64,000 nucleotides of DNA from Myxococcales bacterium (GCA_016706225.1 JADJKB010000021.1:186001-250000); one strand, 5' to 3'. Numbered from the stretch's first letter, positions 51,518-60,571 are shown. Notes: generated by a model not told the origin, from the letters alone. Numbers and translations are program-made.

Positions 51518-54232
51518 TCAGCTCTCGAGCAACTGCCGGAGCACGTACTGCAAGATGCCGCCGTTGGCGTAGTACTCGAGCTCGACCACGGTATCGATGC
51601 GCGTACGGGCCTCGAAGCTCTTCTTGGTCCCGTCCGCGGCGACCGCCTCGACCGTCAGGGTCTTGCCGGGCGCGAGCCCCTTGCTGATGCCGCCGATGGC
51701 AAACGTCTCTTCGCCCGTCAGCCCGAGGCTCTCGCGGCTCTGGCCCTCCAGGAACTGGAGCGGCAACACACCCATGCCGATCAGGTTCGAGCGGTGGATG
51801 CGCTCGTAGCTCTCGGCGATCACGGCCTTGATGCCCAGCATCAGGGTGCCCTTGCCCGCCCAGTCGCGGGACGACCCAGAGCCGTACTCTTTGCCCGACA
51901 GCACGATCAGCGGCACCGCGTCCGCCTGGTACTTCATCGAGGCGTCGTAGATGCTCATCTGCTGATTGCTCGGCAGGTGCCGGGTGACGCCACCCTCGAT
52001 GCCGGGGACGAGCAGGTTCTTCAACCGCACGTTGGCGAACGTGCCGCGCATCATCACCTCGTGGTTGCCGCGGCGCGCGCCGTACTGGTTGAACTCGCTG
52101 GGCTTCACCCCGTGCTCCGTCAGGTACTTCGCCGCCGGTGAGTCTTTCGCGATGCCGCCGGCGGGTGAGATGTGGTCGGTGGTGATCGAATCACCGAGTA
52201 CGGCCAACGCGCGTGCTCCGGAGATGTCACTGAGCGGCGCGGGTTTGCGCGGCAGGTTCTCGAAGAAGCTCGGCCGGCGCACGTAGGTGCTGGCCGGATC
52301 CCACGAATAACGGCTGCCCTCCGGGACCGGTAACGCGCGCCAGCGCTCGTCACCCTCGAACACGCGTGCGTACTCCGTTCGGTAGGCCTCGGCGGTCACG
52401 TGCTTGGCGACCGCCTCGGCGACCTCCGCGGACGAAGGCCAGATCTCCTTCAAGAACACGTCTTTCCCGCTGGAGTCCTGACCGATGGGCTCCTTCTGAA
52501 AATCGATGTCGACACGGCCGGCCAGCGCGTACGCGACGACCAGCGGCGGGCTCGCCAGGTAGTTGGCGCGAACGTCCGCGTGGATGCGTCCCTCGAAGTT
52601 GCGGTTGCCGCTCAGCACCGCTGCGGCCACGAGCTCCCCGTCTTTGATGGCCTTGCTGACGCTCTCGGCGATGGGACCGCTGTTGCCGATGCAGGTCGTG
52701 CAGCCGTACCCGACGATGTTGAAGTGGAGCTGGTCGAGCGAGCTGAGCACGCCTGCGCTCTCGAGATAACGCGTGACGACCTTCGAGCCGGGCGCGAGGC
52801 TGGTCTTGACCCAGGGTTTGACGCTGAGGCCGCGATCGACCGCTCGCTTCGCGAGCAAGCCGGCGCCCAGCATCACGTACGGGTTCGAGGTGTTCGTGCA
52901 GCTGGTGATGGCGGCAATCACGACCGAGCCGTGGCCGAGGCTGACCTCTTGCCCGTCGACCGAGGCCTGCATGCGCCGCCCGAGATCTTCGGGCGTCGCC
53001 GCCCCGCCGCCCTTCTTGGCCTTGCCCTGGGCGATCATCTCGCCGAGCACCTTGCCGAACGCCGGCTTCATCTCGTCGAGCAGCACCTTGTCGTGGGGCC
53101 GACGCGGACCGGCGAGGGTCGGCCGGACGCTGCCGAGGTCCAGCGCGAGGGTGTCCGTGTAGAGCGGGTCCGGTGTGTCGGCGCTGCGGAACAACCCTTG
53201 AGCCTTGGCATACGCCTCACACAGCTGCACTTGTTCTTCACTTCGTCCGGTGAGCCGCAGGTAGCGCAGCGTCTCGTCGTCGATGGGGAAGATGCCGCAG
53301 GTCGAGCCGAACTCGGGGCTCATGTTGCCAATGGTCGCGCGGTCGGCGAGCGGCAGATTGCCCAGCCCCGAGCCGTAGAACTCCACGAACTTTCCGACCA
53401 CACCCTTGTCGCGCAGCATGCGGGTGATCGTGAGCACGAGATCCGTCGCGGTCGCCCCGGCCGGCAGTGTGCCGTGCAGCTTGAAGCCGATGACCTGAGG
53501 CACCAGCAGATTGATCGGCTGACCGAGCATGGCGGCCTCCGCCTCGATGCCGCCGACACCCCACCCGAGCACCCCCAGACCGTTGACCATGGTGGTGTGA
53601 CTGTCGGTGCCCACCAAGGTGTCCGGATAGGCGAGCCCATCGCTGTCGAACACGACGCGGGCGAGGTGCTCGATGTTCACCTGGTGGACAATGCCCGTGG
53701 AGGGCGGCACCACCTTGAAGTTGTTGAACGCGCCTTGAGCCCAGCGCAGCAGCGCGTAGCGCTCCTGGTTGCGGCCGTACTCGAGCTCCGTGTTCCGCAC
53801 CAGCGCGTCGGCGGAGCCGAAGTTGTCCACCTGCACCGAGTGATCGATCACCAGCTCGCTGGGAAAGAGCGGGTTGATCTTGTCCGGATCGCCACCGAGC
53901 TCGGCGATCGCGTCGCGCATCGCCGCCAGGTCGACGACCGCCGGCACGCCCGTGAAATCTTGCAAGACGACGCGTGCGGGGTGAAAGGCGATCTCCTTGT
54001 CCGGTGCCGCTTTCGGATCCCACGCGAGCAAGCCCTGCACGTCCTTCTCTTCGACGACCTTGCCGTCCTCGTGGCGGAGCAGGTTCTCCAGCAAGATGCG
54101 CAGCGACACCGGCAGGCGGCTCACGTCTTTGCCGGTCTTCGCGGCGAGCTTGGGCAGCGAGAAGTACGAGAGCTTCTTTGCGCCGACGATCAGGTCAGTC
54201 TTGGTGGAGAACGAGTCGCGGGATCGGGACAT
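51518..54232 (-). CDS. acnA: Aconitate hydratase A
   Basis: The 904-residue length from the ATG at 54232 fits AcnA (about 890-900). Domain order is classical: catalytic domains 1-3 (about 1-560), linker, then swivel domain (about 680-900). Landmarks are GVPAVVDLAAMRDA, GTDSHTTMVNGLG, and the cluster ligands Cys445 in SCTNTSNP, Cys511 and Cys514 in GCTTCIGNSG. The swivel domain has GKEYGSGSSRDWAGKG. It isomerises citrate to isocitrate through cis-aconitate with a [4Fe-4S] cluster in the cytosol. An upstream in-frame start at 54445 lacks family similarity. Confidence 0.96.
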   Translation of the reverse strand: MSRSRDSFSTKTDLIVGAKKLSYFSLPKLAAKTGKDVSRLPVSLRILLENLLRHEDGKVVEEKDVQGLLAWDPKAAPDKEIAFHPARVVLQDFTGVPAVVDLAAMRDAIAELGGDPDKINPLFPSELVIDHSVQVDNFGSADALVRNTELEYGRNQERYALLRWAQGAFNNFKVVPPSTGIVHQVNIEHLARVVFDSDGLAYPDTLVGTDSHTTMVNGLGVLGWGVGGIEAEAAMLGQPINLLVPQVIGFKLHGTLPAGATATDLVLTITRMLRDKGVVGKFVEFYGSGLGNLPLADRATIGNMSPEFGSTCGIFPIDDETLRYLRLTGRSEEQVQLCEAYAKAQGLFRSADTPDPLYTDTLALDLGSVRPTLAGPRRPHDKVLLDEMKPAFGKVLGEMIAQGKAKKGGGAATPEDLGRRMQASVDGQEVSLGHGSVVIAAITSCTNTSNPYVMLGAGLLAKRAVDRGLSVKPWVKTSLAPGSKVVTRYLESAGVLSSLDQLHFNIVGYGCTTCIGNSGPIAESVSKAIKDGELVAAAVLSGNRNFEGRIHADVRANYLASPPLVVAYALAGRVDIDFQKEPIGQDSSGKDVFLKEIWPSSAEVAEAVAKHVTAEAYRTEYARVFEGDERWRALPVPEGSRYSWDPASTYVRRPSFFENLPRKPAPLSDISGARALAVLGDSITTDHISPAGGIAKDSPAAKYLTEHGVKPSEFNQYGARRGNHEVMMRGTFANVRLKNLLVPGIEGGVTRHLPSNQQMSIYDASMKYQADAVPLIVLSGKEYGSGSSRDWAGKGTLMLGIKAVIAESYERIHRSNLIGMGVLPLQFLEGQSRESLGLTGEETFAIGGISKGLAPGKTLTVEAVAADGTKKSFEARTRIDTVVELEYYANGGILQYVLRQLLES

Positions 54233-54478
54233 GGGAAGCGGCAGTAGCGCGACCGACAAAGCGCTGCAAGAACACCACGCCGAGGCGCACCCTTGATCGG
54301 AAGTCTCTGCGCCGAGCGCGGCCGCCGGCGCCCAATGGGAGGTGACGGGGTCGGTGGTTGCGGCGGGGGCCGCACGCGGCGCACCAGCACCACAGCCAGC
54401 GCGGGGGCGGGGGCCGGGGCCGGCGGCCGGGGCGGGATCTGTCAAAGAGCGAGCCGGCGCGAGGGCCTGGCACGGTGG
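54233..54478. other. GC-rich gap between acnA and transposase
   Basis: This 246-bp gap holds a low-complexity G/C tract (54350-54440, runs of GGGGCCGGGGCC type). It must contain the acnA promoter. No transposon terminal repeat could be identified here. No gene is supported. Confidence 0.5.
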
Positions 54479-55768
54479 CTACGCCGGAGCGTGCGCAAGT
54501 CGGTGGCGACGCAGGGCGCAGAGCTGCTCGGCGGTGGCGGTGACGGCGGCGAGCAGGATGTCGCGCATCACGTCACGCCAGGGCATCGTGCGTTGCTCGT
54601 CGCTGCGCAAGGTCACGCCGCGCCACAACGTGAGCAGCGTGTAGGCGATGCGCCGCAGCAGCATGACCACGACGGTCGCCCGCGGGTTCTGCTCGATCCA
54701 CGGGTGGTCGTCCTCGGCGAAGGCGGTGTCGATGATCGGGTGAGAGGTCTCGACGCCCCAGTGTTGGCGCACGACGAGCAGCCACTGCGCGTCGGTCAGC
54801 CGGCGGCGGGTCGGACTCGAGATGAAGTAGCGGTTTTCGTGGGCGATGCGCGCGCCGTTTGCGCCGAGCGTCTCGACCTCGACCCGGAGCACGGTGCGCA
54901 GGTGGTCCCAGCCCTCCGGCGCAGCGACCGCGTCACCCACGTAGAGCCGGCGCACTACGGTGTTGCCGTGGGCGATGTCGCTGCTGGTAGCGGTCGCACT
55001 CTCTGCGCCAAGGGCACCCAACCAACGCACGGCCGCCTCGTGCAGCGTCGGCTGCGTGCTCTTGATGGCCAAGAGGTAGTGAAGGCCGTGGTCGCGCGCT
55101 GCCTGGGCGTTTTCCTTGGAGCAGGCGCCAGCATCGTAGGTGATGAGCCGGAACATGTCGCTCTTTGCGTAGGCCGCCATGAGCTCGTCGAGGGCTCGAC
55201 GGAACACGCCCATCTCGTTGGTGATCGCTGGGATCGAGAGCACGTCGATGACTGGACGAGCGCAACTGCTGGTCAGCGTGGCAGTAAGGGTGCGTACGAC
55301 ACCGAGGAGCGGGCCGTCTTCGCCCGCGGTCTGCCGTTGGGCGTAGAAGTCATCGGCCGCGGGTACTGCCGTGCCCTTGCCATCGAGCGAGACAACACCG
55401 AAGGGCAGGTCATCGGGCTCGAGGGATTTTCTGCGCCGGGCGGCACGAACGGCGTTGTGCAGAGCTGGTCGCAGATCGCTGGGGGACAGCGCGGAGAGGG
55501 TGTCGCGCAGGGTCGTGTCCGGAACGCGCCGTGAGATGCCGAGCTTGGCGCGGACCGCCGGGGTCAGCTCGTCGGTGATCCATTCGACGTCCTTCAGGCT
55601 CCGGCTTCCCGCCACGAGCCCGAGCAACGCTCCGGTCAACAACGTCTCGAGCGCCCAACGGCGCCCACGTGGGTCGTGTGGGTCGACGACCTCGTCGAGC
55701 CGCGCTTCACCGACCCGCTTCACCAGCATACCCAGGATCCTGCGTTTACTGCGTACGGACTGTGCCAT
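54479..55768 (-). CDS. DDE transposase, ISAs1/IS4-like
   Basis: From the ATG at 55768 the protein has 429 residues. The N-terminal part (DPRGRRWALETLLTGALLGL) matches the transposase-associated domain of ISAs1-type elements. The DDE triad is plausible: Asp in GVVSLDGKG, Asp in LITYDAGACSKEN and Glu in RQHWGVETSHPIID, followed by the family's AFAEDDHPW. The reading frame is intact. No convincing terminal inverted repeats or target duplication were found at either side, so the element limits are unknown. A strong hairpin lies 130 bp upstream. Confidence 0.88.
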   Translation of the reverse strand: MAQSVRSKRRILGMLVKRVGEARLDEVVDPHDPRGRRWALETLLTGALLGLVAGSRSLKDVEWITDELTPAVRAKLGISRRVPDTTLRDTLSALSPSDLRPALHNAVRAARRRKSLEPDDLPFGVVSLDGKGTAVPAADDFYAQRQTAGEDGPLLGVVRTLTATLTSSCARPVIDVLSIPAITNEMGVFRRALDELMAAYAKSDMFRLITYDAGACSKENAQAARDHGLHYLLAIKSTQPTLHEAAVRWLGALGAESATATSSDIAHGNTVVRRLYVGDAVAAPEGWDHLRTVLRVEVETLGANGARIAHENRYFISSPTRRRLTDAQWLLVVRQHWGVETSHPIIDTAFAEDDHPWIEQNPRATVVVMLLRRIAYTLLTLWRGVTLRSDEQRTMPWRDVMRDILLAAVTATAEQLCALRRHRLAHAPA

Positions 55769-55898
55769 CTCGCTCTCCTTCGTGATTGCGACCACGAAAC
55801 AGTCAGGACACTCTTGCTGTTGCCTGCGCTGGGTCGTGGTGGCGTGTTTTGCGTCGACTCGATCTGTCGCGGCAGCAACGTCAGGCATTCGATGAAAG

Positions 55899-55931
55899 AG
55901 CCCGGCGCCGCGACAAAGGCGGCGCCGGGCT
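55899..55931 (-). terminator. Perfect 13-bp GC hairpin upstream of transposase gene
   Basis: Arms AGCCCGGCGCCGC (55899-55911) and GCGGCGCCGGGCT (55919-55931) pair perfectly with a 7-nt loop. On the minus strand the stem is followed by CTTTC. It could stop read-through into the transposase gene from outside, as is common for insertion elements, or be a mark of the element end. Confidence 0.55.
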
Positions 55932-56008
55932 GAATGCAGGGGGTCAGCTGCCGACCAAGCGAACGAGCGTGCCGATGACGCGATTGAGCTTGGCGACGAG
56001 CGCAGGCT

Positions 56009-56058
56009 CTAGTGTGCCGAGTCCGCAAATCGGGCAAGATGTGACCTCGGCACACTAG
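56009..56058. repeat. 13-bp inverted repeat
   Basis: Arms CTAGTGTGCCGAG (56009-56021) and CTCGGCACACTAG (56046-56058) are perfectly complementary with a 24-nt loop. More palindromes follow to about 56210, including TCCGCAATTC/GAATTGCGGA. The stretch from 55769 to 56202 has no supported gene. Confidence 0.75.
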
Positions 56059-56202
56059 CGAACTTCGCGGAGCGAATTCCGCGGGGTGAATCGCGCGAAG
56101 CGCGAGAGGGGCGCGCGGCGCCCTTTCGAGGAAGATAGTGTCCGCGCTGCGATAGCAGCGCCGCGCGGAGCGCGGTCCGCAATTCGGTTGCGAATTGCGG
56201 AC

Positions 56203-56464
56203 TCACGACACTAGCGAAACGACATAGCCAAGCGCGCAAGCGACCTCGAGACAGGAGAGCGCCTCGCGAGCGGAGCCAAGAGCGGTGTGATAGCGGGCCC
56301 CCCGAATTTTGCCTCGAGAATATGCCTTCGCCAACGTTGAGGGCGATGCTGGCGGCGCAGCGGCGGAGTTGTCTGGTGAGATCGGAGTCACGGCGTTCGA
56401 TCTGAGCGATGAGGGCGCGGAGCTCACGCAGGACTTCGAGAATGACTGGATAGATTCGCAACAT
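56203..56464 (-). pseudogene. Four-helix-bundle (23S rRNA-intervening-sequence type) protein gene, frameshifted
   Basis: The minus strand from the ATG at 56464 reads MLRIYPVILEVLRELRALI and on to SIALNVGEGI, the first half of the four-helix-bundle family found in rRNA intervening sequences and as free genes. At about 56324 the sense moves to another frame, which reads YSRGKIRGARYHTALGSARE, ending LGYVVSLVS at 56203. One missing base after the Glu-Gly codons explains both. The joined product would be about 87 residues plus a lost tail, shorter than the usual 115-120. It is probably a decayed gene. Confidence 0.75.
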
Positions 56465-56640
56465 CTTCTTCCTCCTTGTCGGCGCAAGCCGACGGCAAAG
56501 GAGGGTCACCGCGCACAGGCGGGGTCCAGGCTGCGAGGGCGCGTAGCGCCCGAGCACCGCGGCGCAGCCGCGGCTGTGGCCTGGGACGCCGCCGAGCACG
56601 GTGACAGAATGAGAATGCCGAGCGAGCCGTACCTTCCCCG

Positions 56641-56696
56641 CTCTTCGCTCTTCGCTCTTCGCCCTTCGCTCTTCGCTCTTCGCTCTTCGCCCTTCG
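56641..56696. repeat. Heptamer array in a 28-bp higher-order repeat
   Basis: Eight 7-bp units: three CTCTTCG then one CCCTTCG, and the same four again. The whole is two exact copies of a 28-bp block. One or two degenerate units lie at each side. Confidence 0.9.
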
Positions 56697-56791
56697 CACT
56701 CGCACTACGCGCACGCCCCCGCCTTGCGCGCTGCACCCTCGCTCTCGCGCTCGCGAAGTGGCTGCCGGGCGCCGGTTTCCCCCCCGCGGCC

Positions 56792-56874
56792 ACCCGCAGG
56801 CCGCGCAGCGGCCGAGGACGGACGCAAGGGGGGGGAACGGCCGCCCGCAGGCCGCGTAGCGGCCGAGGACGGAC
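56792..56874. repeat. 32-bp direct repeat, two copies, period 51 bp
   Basis: Copies at 56792-56823 and 56843-56874 start CCCGCAGGCCGCG and end GGCCGAGGACGGACG, with one C/T difference. They are separated by a G-rich spacer with a run of eight G. Confidence 0.85.
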
Positions 56875-57124
56875 GAGCGGGGGGCACCCACACCAAACGC
56901 CGTTGCAAATTTGTGCCCGCCCCCGCGAACCCGCTCAACCGAGCCCAAGTGATCGAACACGCGTGACTTCTCACCCCTCAGCCGGCCCGACTACCGAGCG
57001 GGGATGCGCCGAGGCGCTCGACGCGGCGGATTCGCTGCACCTGGCTCAGGGGGCATCGGTGTGTGCGACCGCCGAGCTGCGGCGCGCGAGGGCCGTGCGC
57101 CCCCGCGACTGGGAGGACCTCGCC

Positions 57125-59062
57125 TCAGTACACGTCGTTCGCCGAGTTGTAGACGTTGATCTTGTTCATCGGGTTGACCACCCAGTCCGCCTCGATGCGC
57201 TGCACCTCTGCCAGCGAAGCGTCCTCGTAGATGATCAGCGCGCCCTTTTTGTCCCAGCCGGAGACCCAGACCTCGGTGCCCGCCTGATTGTACTCGAAGT
57301 GCGTCGCGCGACCGCTCGAGCGAGGGGCCCAACATTTGTGCACCTTGCCCTCCTTCTTGGAAATGACACAGATCTGGCGCGCGAGCTCGGGCTTCGAGTT
57401 GGCGGGGGAGTCTAGCCACACCCAGGGTGACTTCGGGTGGGTGCGCACGAACAGGGCGCCCGAAGGCACACCCTCGATCTTCCGCACCTCCTTCCACAGG
57501 TGCTCCGGCTTCTTGGGGTCGATGCCGAAGACCAGCAGGTTCTCCGCGCCGAGCTGCGGCACTGCGGCGACCCAGCCGAACTCCGGATCTTCCCAGCGTG
57601 CGCCGGGATCCGGCCGCGGGTTCTTGCCTGTCGCGACGCGTGCGATCTCCTTCTTCTCCTCGAGGTCGACGATCAGGACCTGGTTCTTCGTGGGCGCGGG
57701 CAAGAGAAAATATCGCCCGCTCGGGTCGAGCCCCCCGGCCATCACCTCGCGTTCGGCCGCGAAGCGCGCGCTCACGCCGAAGCCCGGCTTGCCGTACTCG
57801 ACCAGCGCAACCTCGCCAGAGTCCATGAGCCCGAGCGCCCAGAATGGCTTGCCACGCGGCGAGACGATCGAGCCAACCCGAGCCTCGGCCACGGCGATCC
57901 CGCCGTCCGCAGCCGGCGCGAGCGGCTCGACGTGCCGCGGCTCGAGCGTGGTGCCGTCGTAGACCACGTACTGCGGTGGCCAGTAACAACCTTGAATCAA
58001 GAACTTGTCGGACGCCGCGCGACTGACCTCCAGACTGCGCGCGTCGAAACAGCCGCGTGACTGGGCCGCAATGGCGGGCGGATTTGTGTAGAGATCGATC
58101 AGGGTGATGCGACCGTCTCGCCCCATTGCATAGAGGTAGCGACCAGAAGCCGAAGCCCGCACGAGCTCGACGGCGAAGCCCACGTCGACCTGCACAAGGC
58201 GCTCGCGGGTGTCTCCGTCCAGGATCGCGACGTAACCCTGGTACTTCAGGACCACGGCGAAGAAATTCTGGTACTTGCGAGTGTGAGCCGGTTTCTTCGG
58301 CCGCTCCGCGACCGGTGTCGTGAGGTTCCAGCTCTTCTTTGCGACGTCGAGCGGCAACTCGGGGCGAGCGATAGGTGGCAGCTGCAGGTAGCTCGAGAGC
58401 AGCTCGACGTCGGCGGTCGACAAGATCCCGAGCTCGCCCCATGCCGGCATGCCACCCGGGCGCCCGTGGTTGAGTGTCGCGACGAGTCCGGCCGCACCGA
58501 TCTGTTTGGCGCGCTCGGCGCCGATCGCGGGGGCCGACGCACCCTGCCGCAGTGAGCCGTGGCAGCCCGCACAGCGATCGAAGTAGATGCCCTGTGCCTT
58601 CTCGAGCTCGGCACTGGAGAGCTGCTTGGCCGGGCGCGCGGGGATCTTGTAGCCGCGCACGCTCGCGTCATCGACGAACGCCAGCAGCTGATCGATCTGA
58701 GCGTCCGTCAGGGCGATCGTGGGCATGATGACGTCGCCGTACTTCTTGGAGATGGCGCGACCGATGTGATCCGACTCGCCCATCTGCGCAGGGTTCTTGA
58801 TCCAGCGCACCAGCCAGTCGTGAGTGCGGCGTTTGCCGACATCCTTGAGATCTGGGCCGGTGCGGTCCCCCTCCCCGACGGTGTGGCACGAAATGCAGTT
58901 GGCTTCGAACACCAGGCGACCGGTCGCCGCCGCTGCGCTGGGTTCGGCCGAGAGCGCCGGAGCCGAGGGTGCCGCGCCCGTGCCGCCGGGCTTGGATTTG
59001 TCACACGACACACCAATGACCAGGACGAGAAACAACAGCGTTGCGCGGCGCATCGACCGCAT
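57125..59062 (-). CDS. NirS-like cytochrome: two c-type haem domains and a d1-type propeller lacking the d1 histidines
   Basis: From the ATG at 59062 (or 59053) the protein has 645 residues with lipobox GVSC (Cys20). Haem domain 1 has CISCH (56-60) and Met113; haem domain 2 has CAGCH (164-168) and Met205 in GGMPAWG, close to the cytochrome c part of NirS. From about 255 to the end is a propeller with strong NirS-like segments: SASGRYLYAMGRDGRITLID, WPPQYVVYDG, LFVRTHP, AGTEVWVSGW and NKINVYNSANDVY. The positions of the d1 proximal and two catalytic His of NirS hold Glu299, Met441 and Arg483. Nitrite reduction is therefore unlikely; electron transfer or sensing is possible. Confidence 0.85.
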   Translation of the reverse strand: MRSMRRATLLFLVLVIGVSCDKSKPGGTGAAPSAPALSAEPSAAAATGRLVFEANCISCHTVGEGDRTGPDLKDVGKRRTHDWLVRWIKNPAQMGESDHIGRAISKKYGDVIMPTIALTDAQIDQLLAFVDDASVRGYKIPARPAKQLSSAELEKAQGIYFDRCAGCHGSLRQGASAPAIGAERAKQIGAAGLVATLNHGRPGGMPAWGELGILSTADVELLSSYLQLPPIARPELPLDVAKKSWNLTTPVAERPKKPAHTRKYQNFFAVVLKYQGYVAILDGDTRERLVQVDVGFAVELVRASASGRYLYAMGRDGRITLIDLYTNPPAIAAQSRGCFDARSLEVSRAASDKFLIQGCYWPPQYVVYDGTTLEPRHVEPLAPAADGGIAVAEARVGSIVSPRGKPFWALGLMDSGEVALVEYGKPGFGVSARFAAEREVMAGGLDPSGRYFLLPAPTKNQVLIVDLEEKKEIARVATGKNPRPDPGARWEDPEFGWVAAVPQLGAENLLVFGIDPKKPEHLWKEVRKIEGVPSGALFVRTHPKSPWVWLDSPANSKPELARQICVISKKEGKVHKCWAPRSSGRATHFEYNQAGTEVWVSGWDKKGALIIYEDASLAEVQRIEADWVVNPMNKINVYNSANDVY

Positions 59063-59161
59063 GGTGCCCGAGCGCGGGCCCGAAGGACAACCGGATCGCG
59101 GGGACGCGGCCCCCGAACCCGTTGCGGAAGCCCGGGAATTCGTGCAACCGTCGTGAGCGTG

Positions 59162-59686
59162 ATGGCGGGCGGACGGAAGCACCTGCGGCTCGGGCTGGCT
59201 GCAGCCCTCGTCGTTGGCCTCGCCCTTGGCTGCAAACCCCTGCCCCAGGTCGCCGGCCCGGGCGGCACGAGCCAGTCCGATGGACCGACGGCGCCATTTT
59301 CTTATCGGGACTACATCGAGGCGGTCTACAACCGTCACGATCCCGAGGCGATCGACAAGTACTTCACGCCGAGCGTGAAGGTGAACAGCGTCGCCCCGGA
59401 CGCCGAAGGGGGCAGTGGCACCGCCTACCTCAAGGATCTGGCCAAGGGACTGATCGCCGCGTTCCCCGACGTGAAGGTCACGGTGGACGATGTGGTGCAG
59501 GAGAAGGACCGCCTGGCGGCGCGCGTCACCATTGAAGGCACCCATCAGGGTGAGTTCGCGGGCATCAAACCCACCGGCCGCAAGGTCAAGGCCGCCAACT
59601 TCGCCGTGTACCGCCTCGAGAACGGCAGGATCGCCGAGGTCTGGTCGCTGACGGACGTCGCTGCGCTCTTGCGTCAGCTCAAGTGA
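59162..59686 (+). CDS. SnoaL-like ester-cyclase-family lipoprotein
   Basis: From the ATG at 59162 this is 174 residues with lipobox LALGC (Cys24), then a SnoaL-like alpha+beta barrel (about 48-170): YIEAVYNRHDPEAIDKYFTP, LIAAFPDVKVTVDDVV, GTHQGEFAGIKPTGRKV and NGRIAEVWSLTDVAALL. Members are mostly soluble enzymes or ligand binders; a lipid-anchored version is less usual. The substrate is unknown. It is divergent from the NirS-like gene, with starts 100 bp apart, so both may share control. Confidence 0.85.
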   Translation: MAGGRKHLRLGLAAALVVGLALGCKPLPQVAGPGGTSQSDGPTAPFSYRDYIEAVYNRHDPEAIDKYFTPSVKVNSVAPDAEGGSGTAYLKDLAKGLIAAFPDVKVTVDDVVQEKDRLAARVTIEGTHQGEFAGIKPTGRKVKAANFAVYRLENGRIAEVWSLTDVAALLRQLK

Positions 59687-59693
59687 GCTCGAC

Positions 59694-60467
59694 TCACGGC
59701 AACTTCACCACGAGCGCTTGCCCGGTCGGCAGACACAGCGGCACCTCGGGTTTGTCGCGAAACGCCTCGTCGACGGCGCGACGCGCGCCGGCACAGCTCG
59801 GGAAGGCGTAGTCGTCGAAGATCAGGTATCCACCCGCTGCCAGGCGCGGGTAGATGAACAGGATGGCGTCGAGCACACTCTGGTAGATGTCGACGTCGAC
59901 GTGAGCCCACGCGACCTGTGCGATCTTCGCACCCGCAAACGTGTCCGGGATGAAACCGACATGCAGCTCGATGAACGGGTACGGCGACAGCAGCCGCCGG
60001 ACGTCCTCGACCGAGGTGGACCCGAGATCGCCGGCGCGAAAGCGATCGACACCGCGGGTCGTGTCGGGGAACCCCTCGAAGCTGTCGAACAGGCTGAGGC
60101 GCCGCGCCGCTCCGGCGTTCGTCAAGACCTGAGCGATCAGCGCCGCCGTACCGCCGCGAAAGACTCCGCACTCCATGACCGAGCCGGGCACCCTGAGCGC
60201 CTGCTCCAGCGTCTTCCAGAGCACGAAACAACGATCACGGCTGACCAGGGTGTGGCCGTCGGCCACCGCGAACAGCGCCTCGAACTCCGCGTCACCCAGC
60301 CAGGGTGAATAGAGCGGCTGGTACAGGCCGGCGTCCGGCACCGGCTCGCCGTGGGAGGCCAACCAGGTGCGAGCGCGGAAGAACCCGACGCGGTCCAGCA
60401 CCCGACGCGGGACATCGCGGGGCGGCTGCCACTCGGAAGGAAAGAGCGCACGGATCGCATCTCGCAT
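59694..60467 (-). CDS. TylF/MycF-type macrocin O-methyltransferase-like protein
   Basis: From the ATG at 60467 this is 257 residues. The SAM-binding region reads GSVMECGVFRGGTAALIAQVL, then LFDSFEGFPDTTRG, which is the signature of the TylF/MycF methyltransferases (natural-product sugar O-methylation). AHVDVDIYQSVLDAI and LIFDDYAFPSCAGAR contain the Asp pair for magnesium. No secondary-metabolite genes are near, so the substrate may be a surface sugar. It is convergent with the SnoaL-like gene, 7 bp apart. Confidence 0.87.
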   Translation of the reverse strand: MRDAIRALFPSEWQPPRDVPRRVLDRVGFFRARTWLASHGEPVPDAGLYQPLYSPWLGDAEFEALFAVADGHTLVSRDRCFVLWKTLEQALRVPGSVMECGVFRGGTAALIAQVLTNAGAARRLSLFDSFEGFPDTTRGVDRFRAGDLGSTSVEDVRRLLSPYPFIELHVGFIPDTFAGAKIAQVAWAHVDVDIYQSVLDAILFIYPRLAAGGYLIFDDYAFPSCAGARRAVDEAFRDKPEVPLCLPTGQALVVKLP

Positions 60468-60571
60468 GACGGGAGCGGAACGTATCACGCGCTGGGGCGA
60501 CCTGCCCACGCCGCCATTTGTGCGCGTTGCCTCCGGCTCGCCGTGCGCCCGCGCCCGCCAACACTCAGGTA

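Larger units (their letters stand above)
56465..57124. other. 660-bp interval without genes, rich in tandem repeats
   Basis: Beyond the start of the decayed four-helix gene this interval holds two tandem-repeat arrays (56641-56696 and 56792-56874) and G- and C-runs. Open frames here are low-complexity and not believable as genes. It ends at the stop of the NirS-like gene. Confidence 0.6.

Noticed and set aside
52400..54247. A 615-codon plus-strand frame opposite acnA
   Set aside because: It is antisense to a highly conserved enzyme with all cluster ligands, so coding on this strand is not supported.
54233..55900. Search for terminal inverted repeats and target duplication around the transposase
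   Set aside because: Comparing the flanks by eye gave no convincing pair, so no element boundary is claimed.
56641..56696. Heptamer array considered as a CRISPR or origin iteron set
   Set aside because: Units are 7 bp and adjoin directly, there is no replication or cas gene near, and the pattern is that of a simple minisatellite.
56472..56724. Possible open frames in the repeat-rich interval
   Set aside because: They are low-complexity Arg/Pro/Ala products of tandem repeats with no start signal or homology that I recognise.
57125..59062. Annotation as nitrite reductase nirS
   Set aside because: The three histidines needed for d1 haem binding and nitrite reduction appear to be replaced, so the enzyme name would be misleading.
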